Source: CAYYRI01 sp964474185 (GTDB lineage Bacteria > Patescibacteriota > Minisyncoccia > Minisyncoccales > RBG-13-42-11). From it: DNA of 6,168 bases. The notes under the pieces were generated by a model. The model was not told where the DNA came from. It worked only from the letters and a program-made list of their open reading frames with translations, and made no database searches. The stretch spans positions 1 through 6,168 of the forward strand of contig CAYYRI010000028.1 of NCBI GenBank assembly GCA_964474185.1. Reading direction: 5' to 3'. Made by a program: the position numbers and the translations under genes. Positions 1 through 4,470 of this stretch are shown here, piece after piece (the stretch's first letter is position 1; every line of letters starts with the position of its first letter).

Positions 1-1
1 A

Positions 2-889
2 ATGATGTCCCGAAAGAAAAAATTAGTTTTCGGAATTGTGTCAGTTCTGTTTATCGCCGATATTTTGGTTTTTTTGGCGGTTTACGATTTAAGCCGGCGG
101 AATTTTCTTGAAGTTGATTTTTTTGACGTTGGGCAAGGCGACGCCACATTCATCCAAACTCCGGAAGGGCACCAGATTCTGATTGACGGGGGACCAGATT
201 CCGCCATTCTGGAAAAATTAGGCGGAAGTTTGCCTCTTGGGGACAGAACTTTAGATCTGATTATTCTTACTCATCCGGAAAATGATCATCTGTTAGGCCT
301 TATTGAAGTTTTAAAAAATTATGAAATTGGGAATATTTTATGGACGGGCATAGTCAGAGACACCGAAAATTACAAAGAATGGGAGAGACTGATCAAAAAA
401 GAACAGAAAGAAGAAAAAGCTAACATATTTATTGCCAAGGCCGGCCAAAAAATATATTTATCGGAAAGGAATCCCGATCAGTATGTTGAAGTTTTATATC
501 CTTTTGAGAGCTTGGAAGGGAAAAGTTTTAAAGACAGCAACAACACGTCCATCGTCAATAAATTGATTTTCGGGGAAAATTCTTTTTTGTTTCCGGGCGA
601 TATCTATAAATCAGCGGAAAAAGAAATTTTAGAAAAAGGGATCGATGTTGATTCGGACGTTTTAAAAATAAGCCACCACGGGAGCAAAACGTCGTCGGCC
701 GAAGAATTTATCGCAAAGGTTTCGCCGGAAGTCGCCGTAATTTCCGCGGGCAAAGATAATAAATACGGCCACCCGAGTCCGGAAACCTTGGAAGCGCTGG
801 AAAAATATGGTATAAACATTTTAAGAACCGACATCAATGGCGATATAAAAATAATTTCAAACGGACAGAATTTAACTATCAATCCATAA
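2..889 (+). CDS. Membrane-anchored ComEC-C-like metallo-beta-lactamase-fold hydrolase
   Basis: Protein of 295 residues. A lysine/arginine-rich start (residues 4-7) is followed by one membrane segment (about 9-28), so the rest is probably outside the membrane. The hydrolase domain shows the ComEC/Rec2 C-terminal motifs in order: DVGQGD (42-47), LIDGG (60-64), the metal motif HPENDH (91-96), FPGD (197-200), SHHGS (224-228) and YGHPSP (255-260). In ComEC this domain is thought to degrade the non-transported DNA strand during uptake. Here it is separate from the membrane channel, which could be encoded just upstream, outside the window. HPENDH has Glu where ComEC proteins usually have Asp or His, so the metal site is slightly unusual. 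ATG codons at bases 2 and 5 are both possible starts, and a start before the window cannot be excluded, although the short charged N-terminus plus membrane anchor looks like a natural beginning. The family is clear; a role in competence is inferred. Confidence 0.85.
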   Translation: MMSRKKKLVFGIVSVLFIADILVFLAVYDLSRRNFLEVDFFDVGQGDATFIQTPEGHQILIDGGPDSAILEKLGGSLPLGDRTLDLIILTHPENDHLLGLIEVLKNYEIGNILWTGIVRDTENYKEWERLIKKEQKEEKANIFIAKAGQKIYLSERNPDQYVEVLYPFESLEGKSFKDSNNTSIVNKLIFGENSFLFPGDIYKSAEKEILEKGIDVDSDVLKISHHGSKTSSAEEFIAKVSPEVAVISAGKDNKYGHPSPETLEALEKYGINILRTDINGDIKIISNGQNLTINP

Positions 890-914
890 CTTTATAAACA
901 TCCCACATCGGAGA

Positions 915-1018
915 TGGGTCGGAAGAACCTTTCGGTTCTTCCGTATAGGAAAACAGTTGGGCTTTGCCCGCGTTAGAAACCGAGGGTTTCTAAAGAGCGA
1001 GCGTAAGCGAGCGACCCA
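915..1018. repeat. Composite hairpin element between the hydrolase and kinase-like genes
   Basis: A 7-bp outer inverted repeat, TGGGTCG (915-921) with CGACCCA (1012-1018), encloses two perfect hairpins. The first pairs GGAAGAACC (921-929) with GGTTCTTCC (934-942) around a TTTC loop. The second pairs TTAGAAACC (973-981) with GGTTTCTAA (985-993) around GAG. A short direct repeat, GCGAGCG twice around TAA, lies at about 998-1013. There is no T-tract after either hairpin, so it is not an ordinary intrinsic terminator. Its pattern of a GAAG/CTTC stem beside GAGCG-TA-GCGA sequence resembles the palindromic repeats elsewhere in the window (2105-2155, 2549-2597, 2649-2690), but the match is loose. 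It could be a remote member of that family or a separate mobile palindrome. Confidence 0.6.
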
Positions 1019-1037
1019 ATTAGGTATTACCACTATT

Positions 1038-2102
1038 ATGCAATTTCCACTGTTCAAAACTAAAACCGCCTCAAATTTAAGATTCGACTTGAACAACCCC
1101 ATGCAACGGGAAAAATATTTTCAGCTGAAATCGGGCGGAGAAATCAAAAAACTGAGAAAATATCTGAAAGAAGGAAATACCTTCGTCGCTTATTTGTTAG
1201 GGAAAAAAAATTCCGGGAAAGGAACTTATTCCAAAATGTTTTCCGAAATCGTTGATCCGGAAAGAATAGACCATTTTTCAATCGGAGACATGATCAGGAA
1301 GGTTGACAAGGAATTGAAGGACAAGAGCAAAAGAAAAGAGCTTATCAGGTTTTTGGAAAAAAATTACCGGGGATGGCTGTCCGTCAAACAATTGATTTTA
1401 ACCCTGGAAAAGAGAAGCACGAAAACCTTGCTGCCGACGGAATTAATTTTAGCCCTGGTTAAAAAAGAAATCAGCGAGAGAGAAAAGAAAACTCTTTTTA
1501 TCGACGGCTTCCCCAGAGATTTGGATCAGATAAATTTTACCCTGTTTTTCAGAGACCTGATCGGCTACCGGGACGACAGAGATCTCTTTATTCTGATTGA
1601 CGTCCCGGAAAAAGTGATTGACGAGAGGATAAAATCAAGGCTGATTTGTCCGGCTTGCCAGACTTCAAGAAATTTTAAATTATTGCCGACTTCAAAAATC
1701 GGATACGATTCCAAGAAAAAAGAATTTTATTTGCTCTGCGATAATCCCCGTTGCAGGGAAGTCAGAATGGTCGGAAAGGAAGGGGACGATGCCGGAATCA
1801 AGCCCCTGAAAGAAAGGCTGAAAAAAGACGGAAAATTATTGGAGCAAGCCTTTTCCCTTTACGGGATTCCCAAGGTTTTTTTAAGAAATTCGGTGCCCCA
1901 GAATAAAGCCAAAGAATACCTCGATGATTATGAAATTACGCCGGAATATTATTACCAATGGGACGCCAAGAATAAAAAAGTGCGGGTTTTGGAAAAACCC
2001 TGGATAGTTTCAGATGACAAAGGGGTGCCTTCTTACAGCTTGCTTCCGCCTCCGGTGGTTGTTTCCCTTATCAAACAAATGGTAGATGCTTTGAATCTTT
2101 AA
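1038..2102 (+). CDS. Divergent, enlarged adenylate-kinase-like nucleoside monophosphate kinase
   Basis: Protein of 354 residues. Adenylate kinases transfer phosphate between ATP and AMP in the cytosol. The family pattern is visible: P-loop GKKNSGKGT (55-63), HFSIGDMIR (79-87, matching the usual STGDML), an AMP-domain tail LLPTELILALVKKEI (131-145), the DGFPR signature (156-160), and a zinc-type lid with C204-x2-C207 and C234-x4-C239 followed by IKPLKERL (254-261). Typical adenylate kinases have about 215 residues. This one has about 50 extra residues before the P-loop, a longer AMP-binding domain (about 85-130) and a C-terminal extension of about 75 residues with no motif I recognise. The ATG at 1038 is preferred because an in-frame TTG at 957 would put the hairpin element into the protein. 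ATG 1101 is less likely. No Shine-Dalgarno is visible. The fold is well supported; substrate preference is unknown. Confidence 0.85.
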   Translation: MQFPLFKTKTASNLRFDLNNPMQREKYFQLKSGGEIKKLRKYLKEGNTFVAYLLGKKNSGKGTYSKMFSEIVDPERIDHFSIGDMIRKVDKELKDKSKRKELIRFLEKNYRGWLSVKQLILTLEKRSTKTLLPTELILALVKKEISEREKKTLFIDGFPRDLDQINFTLFFRDLIGYRDDRDLFILIDVPEKVIDERIKSRLICPACQTSRNFKLLPTSKIGYDSKKKEFYLLCDNPRCREVRMVGKEGDDAGIKPLKERLKKDGKLLEQAFSLYGIPKVFLRNSVPQNKAKEYLDDYEITPEYYYQWDAKNKKVRVLEKPWIVSDDKGVPSYSLLPPPVVVSLIKQMVDALNL

Positions 2103-2104
2103 AA

Positions 2105-2155
2105 GGCGAAGAGGACGAAGTCCTCTTCTTCACCTCGCTTCCTACGGAAGCTCGG
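2105..2155 (+). repeat. Palindromic repeat, copy 1 (after the kinase-like gene)
   Basis: This starts two bases after the kinase-like stop codon. GAAGAGGAC (2108-2116) pairs perfectly with GTCCTCTTC (2120-2128) around GAA. A second stem, GCTTCC (2137-2142) with GGAAGC (2146-2151), sits around TAC, and the copy ends in CTCGG (2151-2155). The layout GGCGAAGAG-loop-CTCTTC-TTCACCTCGCTTC-CTCGG recurs on the minus strand at 2549-2597 and 2649-2690. No T-tract follows, so a terminator role is uncertain. The promoter of the downstream RNA begins only four bases after it. Confidence 0.75.
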
Positions 2156-2158
2156 CAT

Positions 2159-2188
2159 TTGACAGGGCTTTTTGTTAAGAGCTACAAT
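2159..2188 (+). promoter_or_regulatory. Strong sigma70-type promoter for the 2195-2447 RNA
   Basis: A perfect -35 TTGACA (2159-2164) is followed after 18 bp by TACAAT (2183-2188), one mismatch from the -10 consensus. The expected start is about seven bases later, near G2195. No start codon with a plausible protein follows, and G2195 is the first base of the terminal helix of the predicted RNA. Confidence 0.75.
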
Positions 2189-2200
2189 AGAATTGGCTCT

Positions 2201-2283
2201 GCCCCGTTAGAAATATCAAGAATATTTGGCGGCGCCCCCTTGGAAGTTATGTAAAATTTGACAAACATAATTTCTAACGGGGC
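2201..2283. repeat. 14-bp perfect inverted repeat forming the main helix of the RNA
   Basis: GCCCCGTTAGAAAT (2201-2214) is exactly complementary to ATTTCTAACGGGGC (2270-2283), with 55 bases between the arms. In the RNA it forms the long branch helix. At DNA level it could instead be the termini of a small palindromic element. The left arm and its flank resemble bases 957-979 of the composite hairpin element. Confidence 0.8.
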
Positions 2284-2413
2284 TCTGTTCCTTCTAGCTA
2301 ATTCTGGTACAAAAGTTCTTTTAGGGAATCGGATATGCTCCGCTTCCTTGGAAGCGGGCTTGGATTCCCACCTTGAATTTTTTCCGATAAATTTTCTAGA
2401 AGAAAACAGGGCC

Positions 2414-2447
2414 ATCAAAAAACTGCAGACAATTGCAGTTTTTTGAT
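2414..2447. terminator. Bidirectional intrinsic terminator shared by the RNA and the rpmB-tRNA unit
   Basis: A 14-bp perfect stem pairs 2414-2427 with 2434-2447 around a six-base loop. The core is ACTGCA/TGCAGT, flanked by A6 on one side and T6 on the other. Because the A- and T-tracts are symmetrical, it should work for plus-strand transcription of the structured RNA and for minus-strand transcription coming from the tRNA. Confidence 0.9.
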
Positions 2448-2466
2448 TGAGCGTTCATCAAAAGAG

Positions 2467-2537
2467 TCGGGATGCCGGGAATTGAACCCGGGCCACTACC
2501 ACCCCAAGGTAGCGTACTACCGTTATACTACACCCCG
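2467..2537 (-). tRNA. trnP: tRNA-Pro (anticodon GGG)
   Basis: Read on the minus strand from 2537. The acceptor is CGGGGTG paired with CATCCCG (one G-U), the D arm is GTAT...GTAC with GG in the loop, and the anticodon stem is CTACC/GGTAG around the loop TTGGGGT, giving anticodon GGG with G37. The variable loop has four bases, and the T arm is CCGGG-TTCAATT-CCCGG. C1-G72 and discriminator A73 are the bacterial proline identity elements. It decodes CCC and CCU. CCA is not encoded (CTC follows A73), so the tail must be added after transcription. It lies 52 bases downstream of rpmB, with no promoter of its own that I can see, and just before the shared terminator, so it is probably cut from an rpmB-tRNA transcript. 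Confidence 0.97.
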
Positions 2538-2548
2538 ATAATTACTTA

Positions 2549-2597
2549 CCGAGTTTCTGAAAGAAGCGAGGTGGAAGATGAGATTTATCTCATCGCC
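2549..2597 (-). repeat. Palindromic repeat, copy 2 (rpmB 3' end)
   Basis: On the minus strand it reads GGCGATGAGAT...ATCTCATC, then TTCCACCTCGCTTC, and ends in CTCGG (2553-2549). The stem pairs 2577-2584 with 2587-2594 (8 bp; in practice 7 bp with a four-base loop). It matches the copy at 2105-2155 over its full length, including the CTCGG end, although the stem sequence differs while staying complementary. It overlaps the end of rpmB and supplies the stop codon. Confidence 0.75.
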
Positions 2598-2826
2598 CTT
2601 TTTTTGCCATTGCCTTGATGCACTTTGTGCAGGCCGAAACTCTTTCGCCCGAGCGTAGCGAAGGGTGAAGAAGAGATTTATCTCTTCGACTGCCAGAAGG
2701 TAATCTAACCCATTGCAAATTGGGATATTTCCTCGATTTTTTTGTAGGATTGTATTTTCCACGAAGTTTCTTCAACTTCCAGACCATTTGAGATGATTTG
2801 CCGCAAAGGGCGCATTGTTTTGCCAT
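2590..2826 (-). CDS. rpmB: 50S ribosomal protein L28 (bL28), zinc-ribbon form, with in-frame repeat insertion
   Basis: Protein of 78 residues, a structural component of the large ribosomal subunit. The start MAKQCALCGK, the middle KYNPTKKSRKYPNLQWVRLPSG (24-45) and the end ERVSACTKCIKAM (61-73) identify bL28 of the form with two CxxC pairs (C5/C8 and C66/C69), which bind zinc. Between LPSG and ERV, family members normally continue almost directly. Here about 15 residues (46-60) are added, and they are exactly the translation of the palindromic repeat at 2649-2690. The frame stays open and both zinc pairs are intact, so the protein is probably functional with an enlarged loop. The last residues, GR, and the TGA stop come from the adjacent repeat at 2549-2597. 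The ATG at 2826 has no Shine-Dalgarno and lies two or three bases after the predicted transcription start. Confidence 0.93.
   Translation of the reverse strand: MAKQCALCGKSSQMVWKLKKLRGKYNPTKKSRKYPNLQWVRLPSGSRRDKSLLHPSLRSGERVSACTKCIKAMAKKGR
2649..2690 (-). repeat. Palindromic repeat, copy 3 (inside rpmB)
   Basis: On the minus strand it reads GTCGAAGAGAT...ATCTCTTC, then TTCACCC, and ends in CTCGG (2653-2649). The stem pairs 2670-2677 with 2680-2687. It shares the hairpin, the TTCACC spacer and the CTCGG end with the copies at 2105-2155 and 2549-2597, but lacks most of the second small stem. It lies wholly within rpmB and is translated as codons 46-60 without a stop. Confidence 0.75.
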
Positions 2827-2834
2827 ATACTGCG

Positions 2835-2863
2835 ATTCTACTAAACTTTTTTAATTTTTACAA
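2835..2863 (-). promoter_or_regulatory. Minus-strand promoter of rpmB-tRNA-Pro, probably leaderless
   Basis: On the minus strand, TTGTAA (2863-2858) and TAGAAT (2840-2835) are 17 bp apart. The expected start at about 2828 is only two or three bases before the rpmB ATG (2826), so the mRNA would have almost no leader, in keeping with the absent Shine-Dalgarno. Its -35 overlaps that of the divergent protease promoter. Confidence 0.5.
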
Positions 2864-2884
2864 GTTTTTTCATTGTGTTATCAT
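2857..2884 (+). promoter_or_regulatory. Plus-strand promoter of the site-2-protease-like gene, probably leaderless
   Basis: TTTACA (2857-2862) is followed after 16 bp by TATCAT (2879-2884). The predicted start near 2891 directly precedes the ATG at 2892. Matches to consensus are moderate. The two divergent -35 boxes share bases 2858-2862, so the promoters may compete for polymerase. Confidence 0.4.
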
Positions 2885-2891
2885 AAACAAT

Positions 2892-3506
2892 ATGGAATAT
2901 TTATTTTTGATTTCAATTCTTATTTTTTCTGTTGTCATTCACGAAGTTTCTCACGGTACAATGGCAATGTATTTGGGCGACTCGACCGCCAAATATGCCG
3001 GTCGTCTTACTTTAAATCCATTGAAACATCTTGATCCAATCGGTTCAATTTTGGTTCCAGCCTTTCTAATTATTACTACCGGGATGGGTTTTGGTTGGGC
3101 GAAACCCGTACCGATCAACCCTCTGAATTTCCGGGACCAAAAATGGGGGAAGCTGAAGGTATCGATAGCCGGTCCCGCTTCAAATTTAATAATTGCTTTA
3201 ATCTTCGGATTGGTCCTGAGATTTTTTCCGGTAATTTTTACCGTTTCCGGGCTGGGCTTGATGTTTTCTTACATTATTTACATAAATATACTTTTAGCTG
3301 TATTTAATTTAGTGCCCATTCCTCCTTTGGACGGTTCCCATATTCTTTTTACTTTTTTACCTCCCGGAACGGAAAACATAAAAATATTTTTAAACCAGTT
3401 CGGGTTTTTTATTTTGCTTTTTATTATCTTCTTTTTATTTCGCTGGTTATCTTTTATTGTAAACTGGATTTTCCTCCTAATTGTCGGTACGCCCATTACA
3501 GGTTGA
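2892..3506 (+). CDS. Site-2-protease-like membrane metalloprotease (peptidase family M50)
   Basis: Protein of 204 residues, very hydrophobic, with about five or six membrane segments. The zinc motif HEVSH (17-21) lies in the first segment, and the second M50 motif, NLVPIPPLDG (139-148), brings the third metal ligand, Asp147. GWAKPVPINP (69-78) and AGPASN (93-98) are also typical of the short prokaryotic M50 group. These enzymes cut substrates within or near the membrane, such as anti-sigma factors or signal-peptide remnants; the substrate here is unknown. The ATG at 2892 was chosen because it places HExxH near residue 17, as in relatives, while the upstream in-frame codons run through the divergent promoter region. 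There is no Shine-Dalgarno. It is divergent from rpmB and is followed after 63 bases by rpsL; the TTGACA of the rpsL promoter overlaps its TGA stop. Confidence 0.9.
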   Translation: MEYLFLISILIFSVVIHEVSHGTMAMYLGDSTAKYAGRLTLNPLKHLDPIGSILVPAFLIITTGMGFGWAKPVPINPLNFRDQKWGKLKVSIAGPASNLIIALIFGLVLRFFPVIFTVSGLGLMFSYIIYINILLAVFNLVPIPPLDGSHILFTFLPPGTENIKIFLNQFGFFILLFIIFFLFRWLSFIVNWIFLLIVGTPITG

Positions 3507-3531
3507 CATTATAAAATTTATTTGTTAAATT
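3503..3531 (+). promoter_or_regulatory. Likely promoter of the str operon (rpsL-rpsG-fusA)
   Basis: A perfect TTGACA (3503-3508) overlaps the protease stop codon. After 17 bp comes TAAATT (3526-3531), a four-of-six -10 match. TACAAT at 3531-3536 matches better, but is 22 bp away and so badly spaced. The start would lie near 3538, in or just before the leader hairpin. Confidence 0.5.
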
Positions 3532-3536
3532 ACAAT

Positions 3537-3556
3537 TTGAGCAGGCTTCTGCTCAA
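3537..3556 (+). promoter_or_regulatory. Hairpin in the rpsL leader, possible terminator or attenuator
   Basis: TTGAGCAG (3537-3544) pairs with CTGCTCAA (3549-3556) around GCTT, and TTAATTTTT follows. It could end transcripts from the protease gene. If the promoter at 3503-3531 is used, it is the 5' end of the str mRNA and could stabilise or attenuate it. The stem is short and the T-tract interrupted, so the role is open. Confidence 0.5.
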
Positions 3557-3569
3557 TTAATTTTTATCT

Positions 3570-3986
3570 ATGTGTCCCACAATTCATCAATTAATTAAGA
3601 AGGGAAGAAAGAATCCCAAAAAAGCCCACAAAACACCGGCTCTGACTTTCGGTTTTAACGTTTTGAAAAACAGGCCTCAAAAATATTCTTCTCCGTTCAA
3701 GAGAGGAGTTTGTTTGAAAGTTTTTACCGTTACTCCCAAAAAACCGAACTCGGCACTGAGAAAAGTCGCCAGGGTCCGTTTGACCAACGGCATGGAGGTT
3801 ACGGCTTACATCCCCGGAGAAGGCCACAATTTGCAGGAACACTCGATAGTTTTGATCAGGGGAGGAAGGGTAAAAGATTTGCCGGGAGTAAGATATCACA
3901 TAATAAGAGGAATCTTGGATACCGGAGGCGTGGAGGGGAGAAAAAAGCAGAGAAGCGCTTACGGAGTCAAAAAAGAGAAAAAATAA
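3570..3986 (+). CDS. rpsL: 30S ribosomal protein S12 (uS12)
   Basis: Protein of 138 residues at the decoding centre of the small subunit. The universal blocks are present: TPKKPNSALRKVARVRLTNG (55-74), GEGHNLQEHS (83-92) and GGRVKDLPGVRYH (97-109). Both lysines whose changes give streptomycin resistance in other bacteria are unchanged, in TPKKPNS and RVKDLPG; the Asp of KDLPG is the residue methylthiolated by RimO in some bacteria. Compared with the 124-residue E. coli protein it carries a 13-residue insertion between PAL (23-25) and KRGVC (44-48), like the S12 of Gram-positive bacteria. It begins MCPTIHQL, with an extra Cys relative to the usual MPTINQL. First gene of the str operon; no Shine-Dalgarno is visible before the ATG. 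Confidence 0.99.
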   Translation: MCPTIHQLIKKGRKNPKKAHKTPALTFGFNVLKNRPQKYSSPFKRGVCLKVFTVTPKKPNSALRKVARVRLTNGMEVTAYIPGEGHNLQEHSIVLIRGGRVKDLPGVRYHIIRGILDTGGVEGRKKQRSAYGVKKEKK

Positions 3987-3995
3987 TTAATATAT

Positions 3996-4463
3996 ATGGC
4001 GAGAAAAAAACAGGAAAAAAGAATAATTCAACCGGATTTCGTTTACGACAACGTTGAGGTTGCCAAATTCATCAACCAGATAATGAGAGAAGGGAAAAAA
4101 ACCATTGCCAGAAAAATCGTTTACGGGGCTTTTGAAATTATAAAAGAAAAAACAAAAAAAGATCCCCTGGAAGTTTTTGGAAAAGCCATGACCAATGCCG
4201 CTCCCGTGCTGGAAGTAAAACCGAAAAGAGTCGGAGGGGCGACCTATCAGGTGCCGAGAGAAGTAAGGGGCGAGAGGGGTATAACCTTGGCCACAAGATG
4301 GATAATCAAGGCCGCTAAATCCAAAAAAGGAAAACCGATGAGAGAGAAACTGGCCGAGGAGCTGATTTTGGCTTCGGAAAATGCGGGAACGGCGGTGAAA
4401 AAGAAAGAAGATACTCATCGAATGGCGGAAGCCAACAGGGCTTTCGCGCATTTTTCCTGGTAA
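3996..4463 (+). CDS. rpsG: 30S ribosomal protein S7 (uS7)
   Basis: Protein of 155 residues, the usual length. S7 nucleates assembly of the 16S rRNA 3' major domain and contacts E-site tRNA. Recognisable stretches are FINQIMREGKKTIARKIVYG (25-44), ALEVFGKAM-like DPLEVFGKAM, NAAPVLEVKPKRVGGATYQV (67-86) and the C-terminal block GTAVKKKEDTHRMAEANRAF. It lies nine bases after rpsL and seven before fusA, so translation is probably coupled. In E. coli, S7 represses the operon through a structure in the rpsL-rpsG gap; the nine-base AT-rich gap here has no room for such an element, so that control is absent or placed elsewhere. Confidence 0.99.
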   Translation: MARKKQEKRIIQPDFVYDNVEVAKFINQIMREGKKTIARKIVYGAFEIIKEKTKKDPLEVFGKAMTNAAPVLEVKPKRVGGATYQVPREVRGERGITLATRWIIKAAKSKKGKPMREKLAEELILASENAGTAVKKKEDTHRMAEANRAFAHFSW

Positions 4464-4470
4464 TCCCAAT

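Larger units (their letters stand above)
2195..2447 (+). ncRNA. Predicted structured non-coding RNA of unknown class
   Basis: A strong promoter upstream and an intrinsic terminator downstream delimit a transcript of about 250 nt with no convincing protein. Its ends pair: GGCTCTG (2195-2201) with CAGGGCC (2407-2413), and the terminator stem begins at the next base. Inside, a 13-14-bp helix joins 2201-2214 and 2270-2283 and encloses two small hairpins (2217-2220 with 2239-2242; 2247-2252 with 2265-2270). A second arm is closed by CTTCTAG (2291-2297) with CTAGAAG (2396-2402). That arm contains GGGAATC (2324-2330) with GATTCCC (2363-2369) and a 7-bp hairpin with a CUUG tetraloop (2340-2357). GGCTCTG occurs again at 2281-2287 and can compete for the same 3' strand, so two conformations are possible. 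I saw no tmRNA, SRP RNA, RNase P or T-box signature. A lineage-specific 6S-like RNA is possible but the fold is more branched. Everything here is read from the sequence by eye; expression and function are inference. Confidence 0.65.

Noticed and set aside
957..1037. A 27-codon N-terminal extension of the kinase-like protein from a TTG codon
   Set aside because: The extension is read from the hairpin element and shows no protein-like conservation pattern; the ATG at 1038 is a better start.
2258..2263. A second TTGACA inside the RNA
   Set aside because: No -10 hexamer lies 15-19 bases downstream; it sits in an AT-rich loop of the predicted RNA.
2195..2413. Identification of the RNA as SRP RNA, tmRNA, RNase P RNA or a T-box leader
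   Set aside because: The GGAAG...AGCA domain of SRP RNA, the tRNA-like ends of tmRNA, the GAGGAAAGUCC segment of RNase P and the T-box anti-terminator sequence were all looked for and not found.
2182..2418. A 78-residue minus-strand reading frame across the same RNA
   Set aside because: It lies antisense to the structured RNA and directly beyond the terminator for minus-strand transcription, and shows no recognisable motif.
2258..2446. A 62-residue plus-strand reading frame inside the structured RNA
   Set aside because: It has a TTG start and no ribosome-binding site, resembles nothing known, and runs through the terminator stem. The region is better explained by RNA structure.
2466..2538. 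An alternative tRNA register with a U1-A72 acceptor pair and discriminator C
   Set aside because: Counting back from the T loop fixes position 66 as C and gives C1-G72 with A73, the standard bacterial tRNA-Pro arrangement.
915..2690. A CRISPR array formed by the repeated palindromes
   Set aside because: Copies are irregularly spaced, on both strands, and separated by genes; there are no uniform spacers and no cas genes.
2793..2891. A longer protease protein starting at 2793
   Set aside because: The added residues cross the rpmB start and the divergent promoters; the ATG at 2892 puts HExxH at the usual distance from the N-terminus.
3987..4469. A 160-residue minus-strand reading frame
   Set aside because: It is fully antisense to rpsG, whose identity is certain, and has no conserved features.
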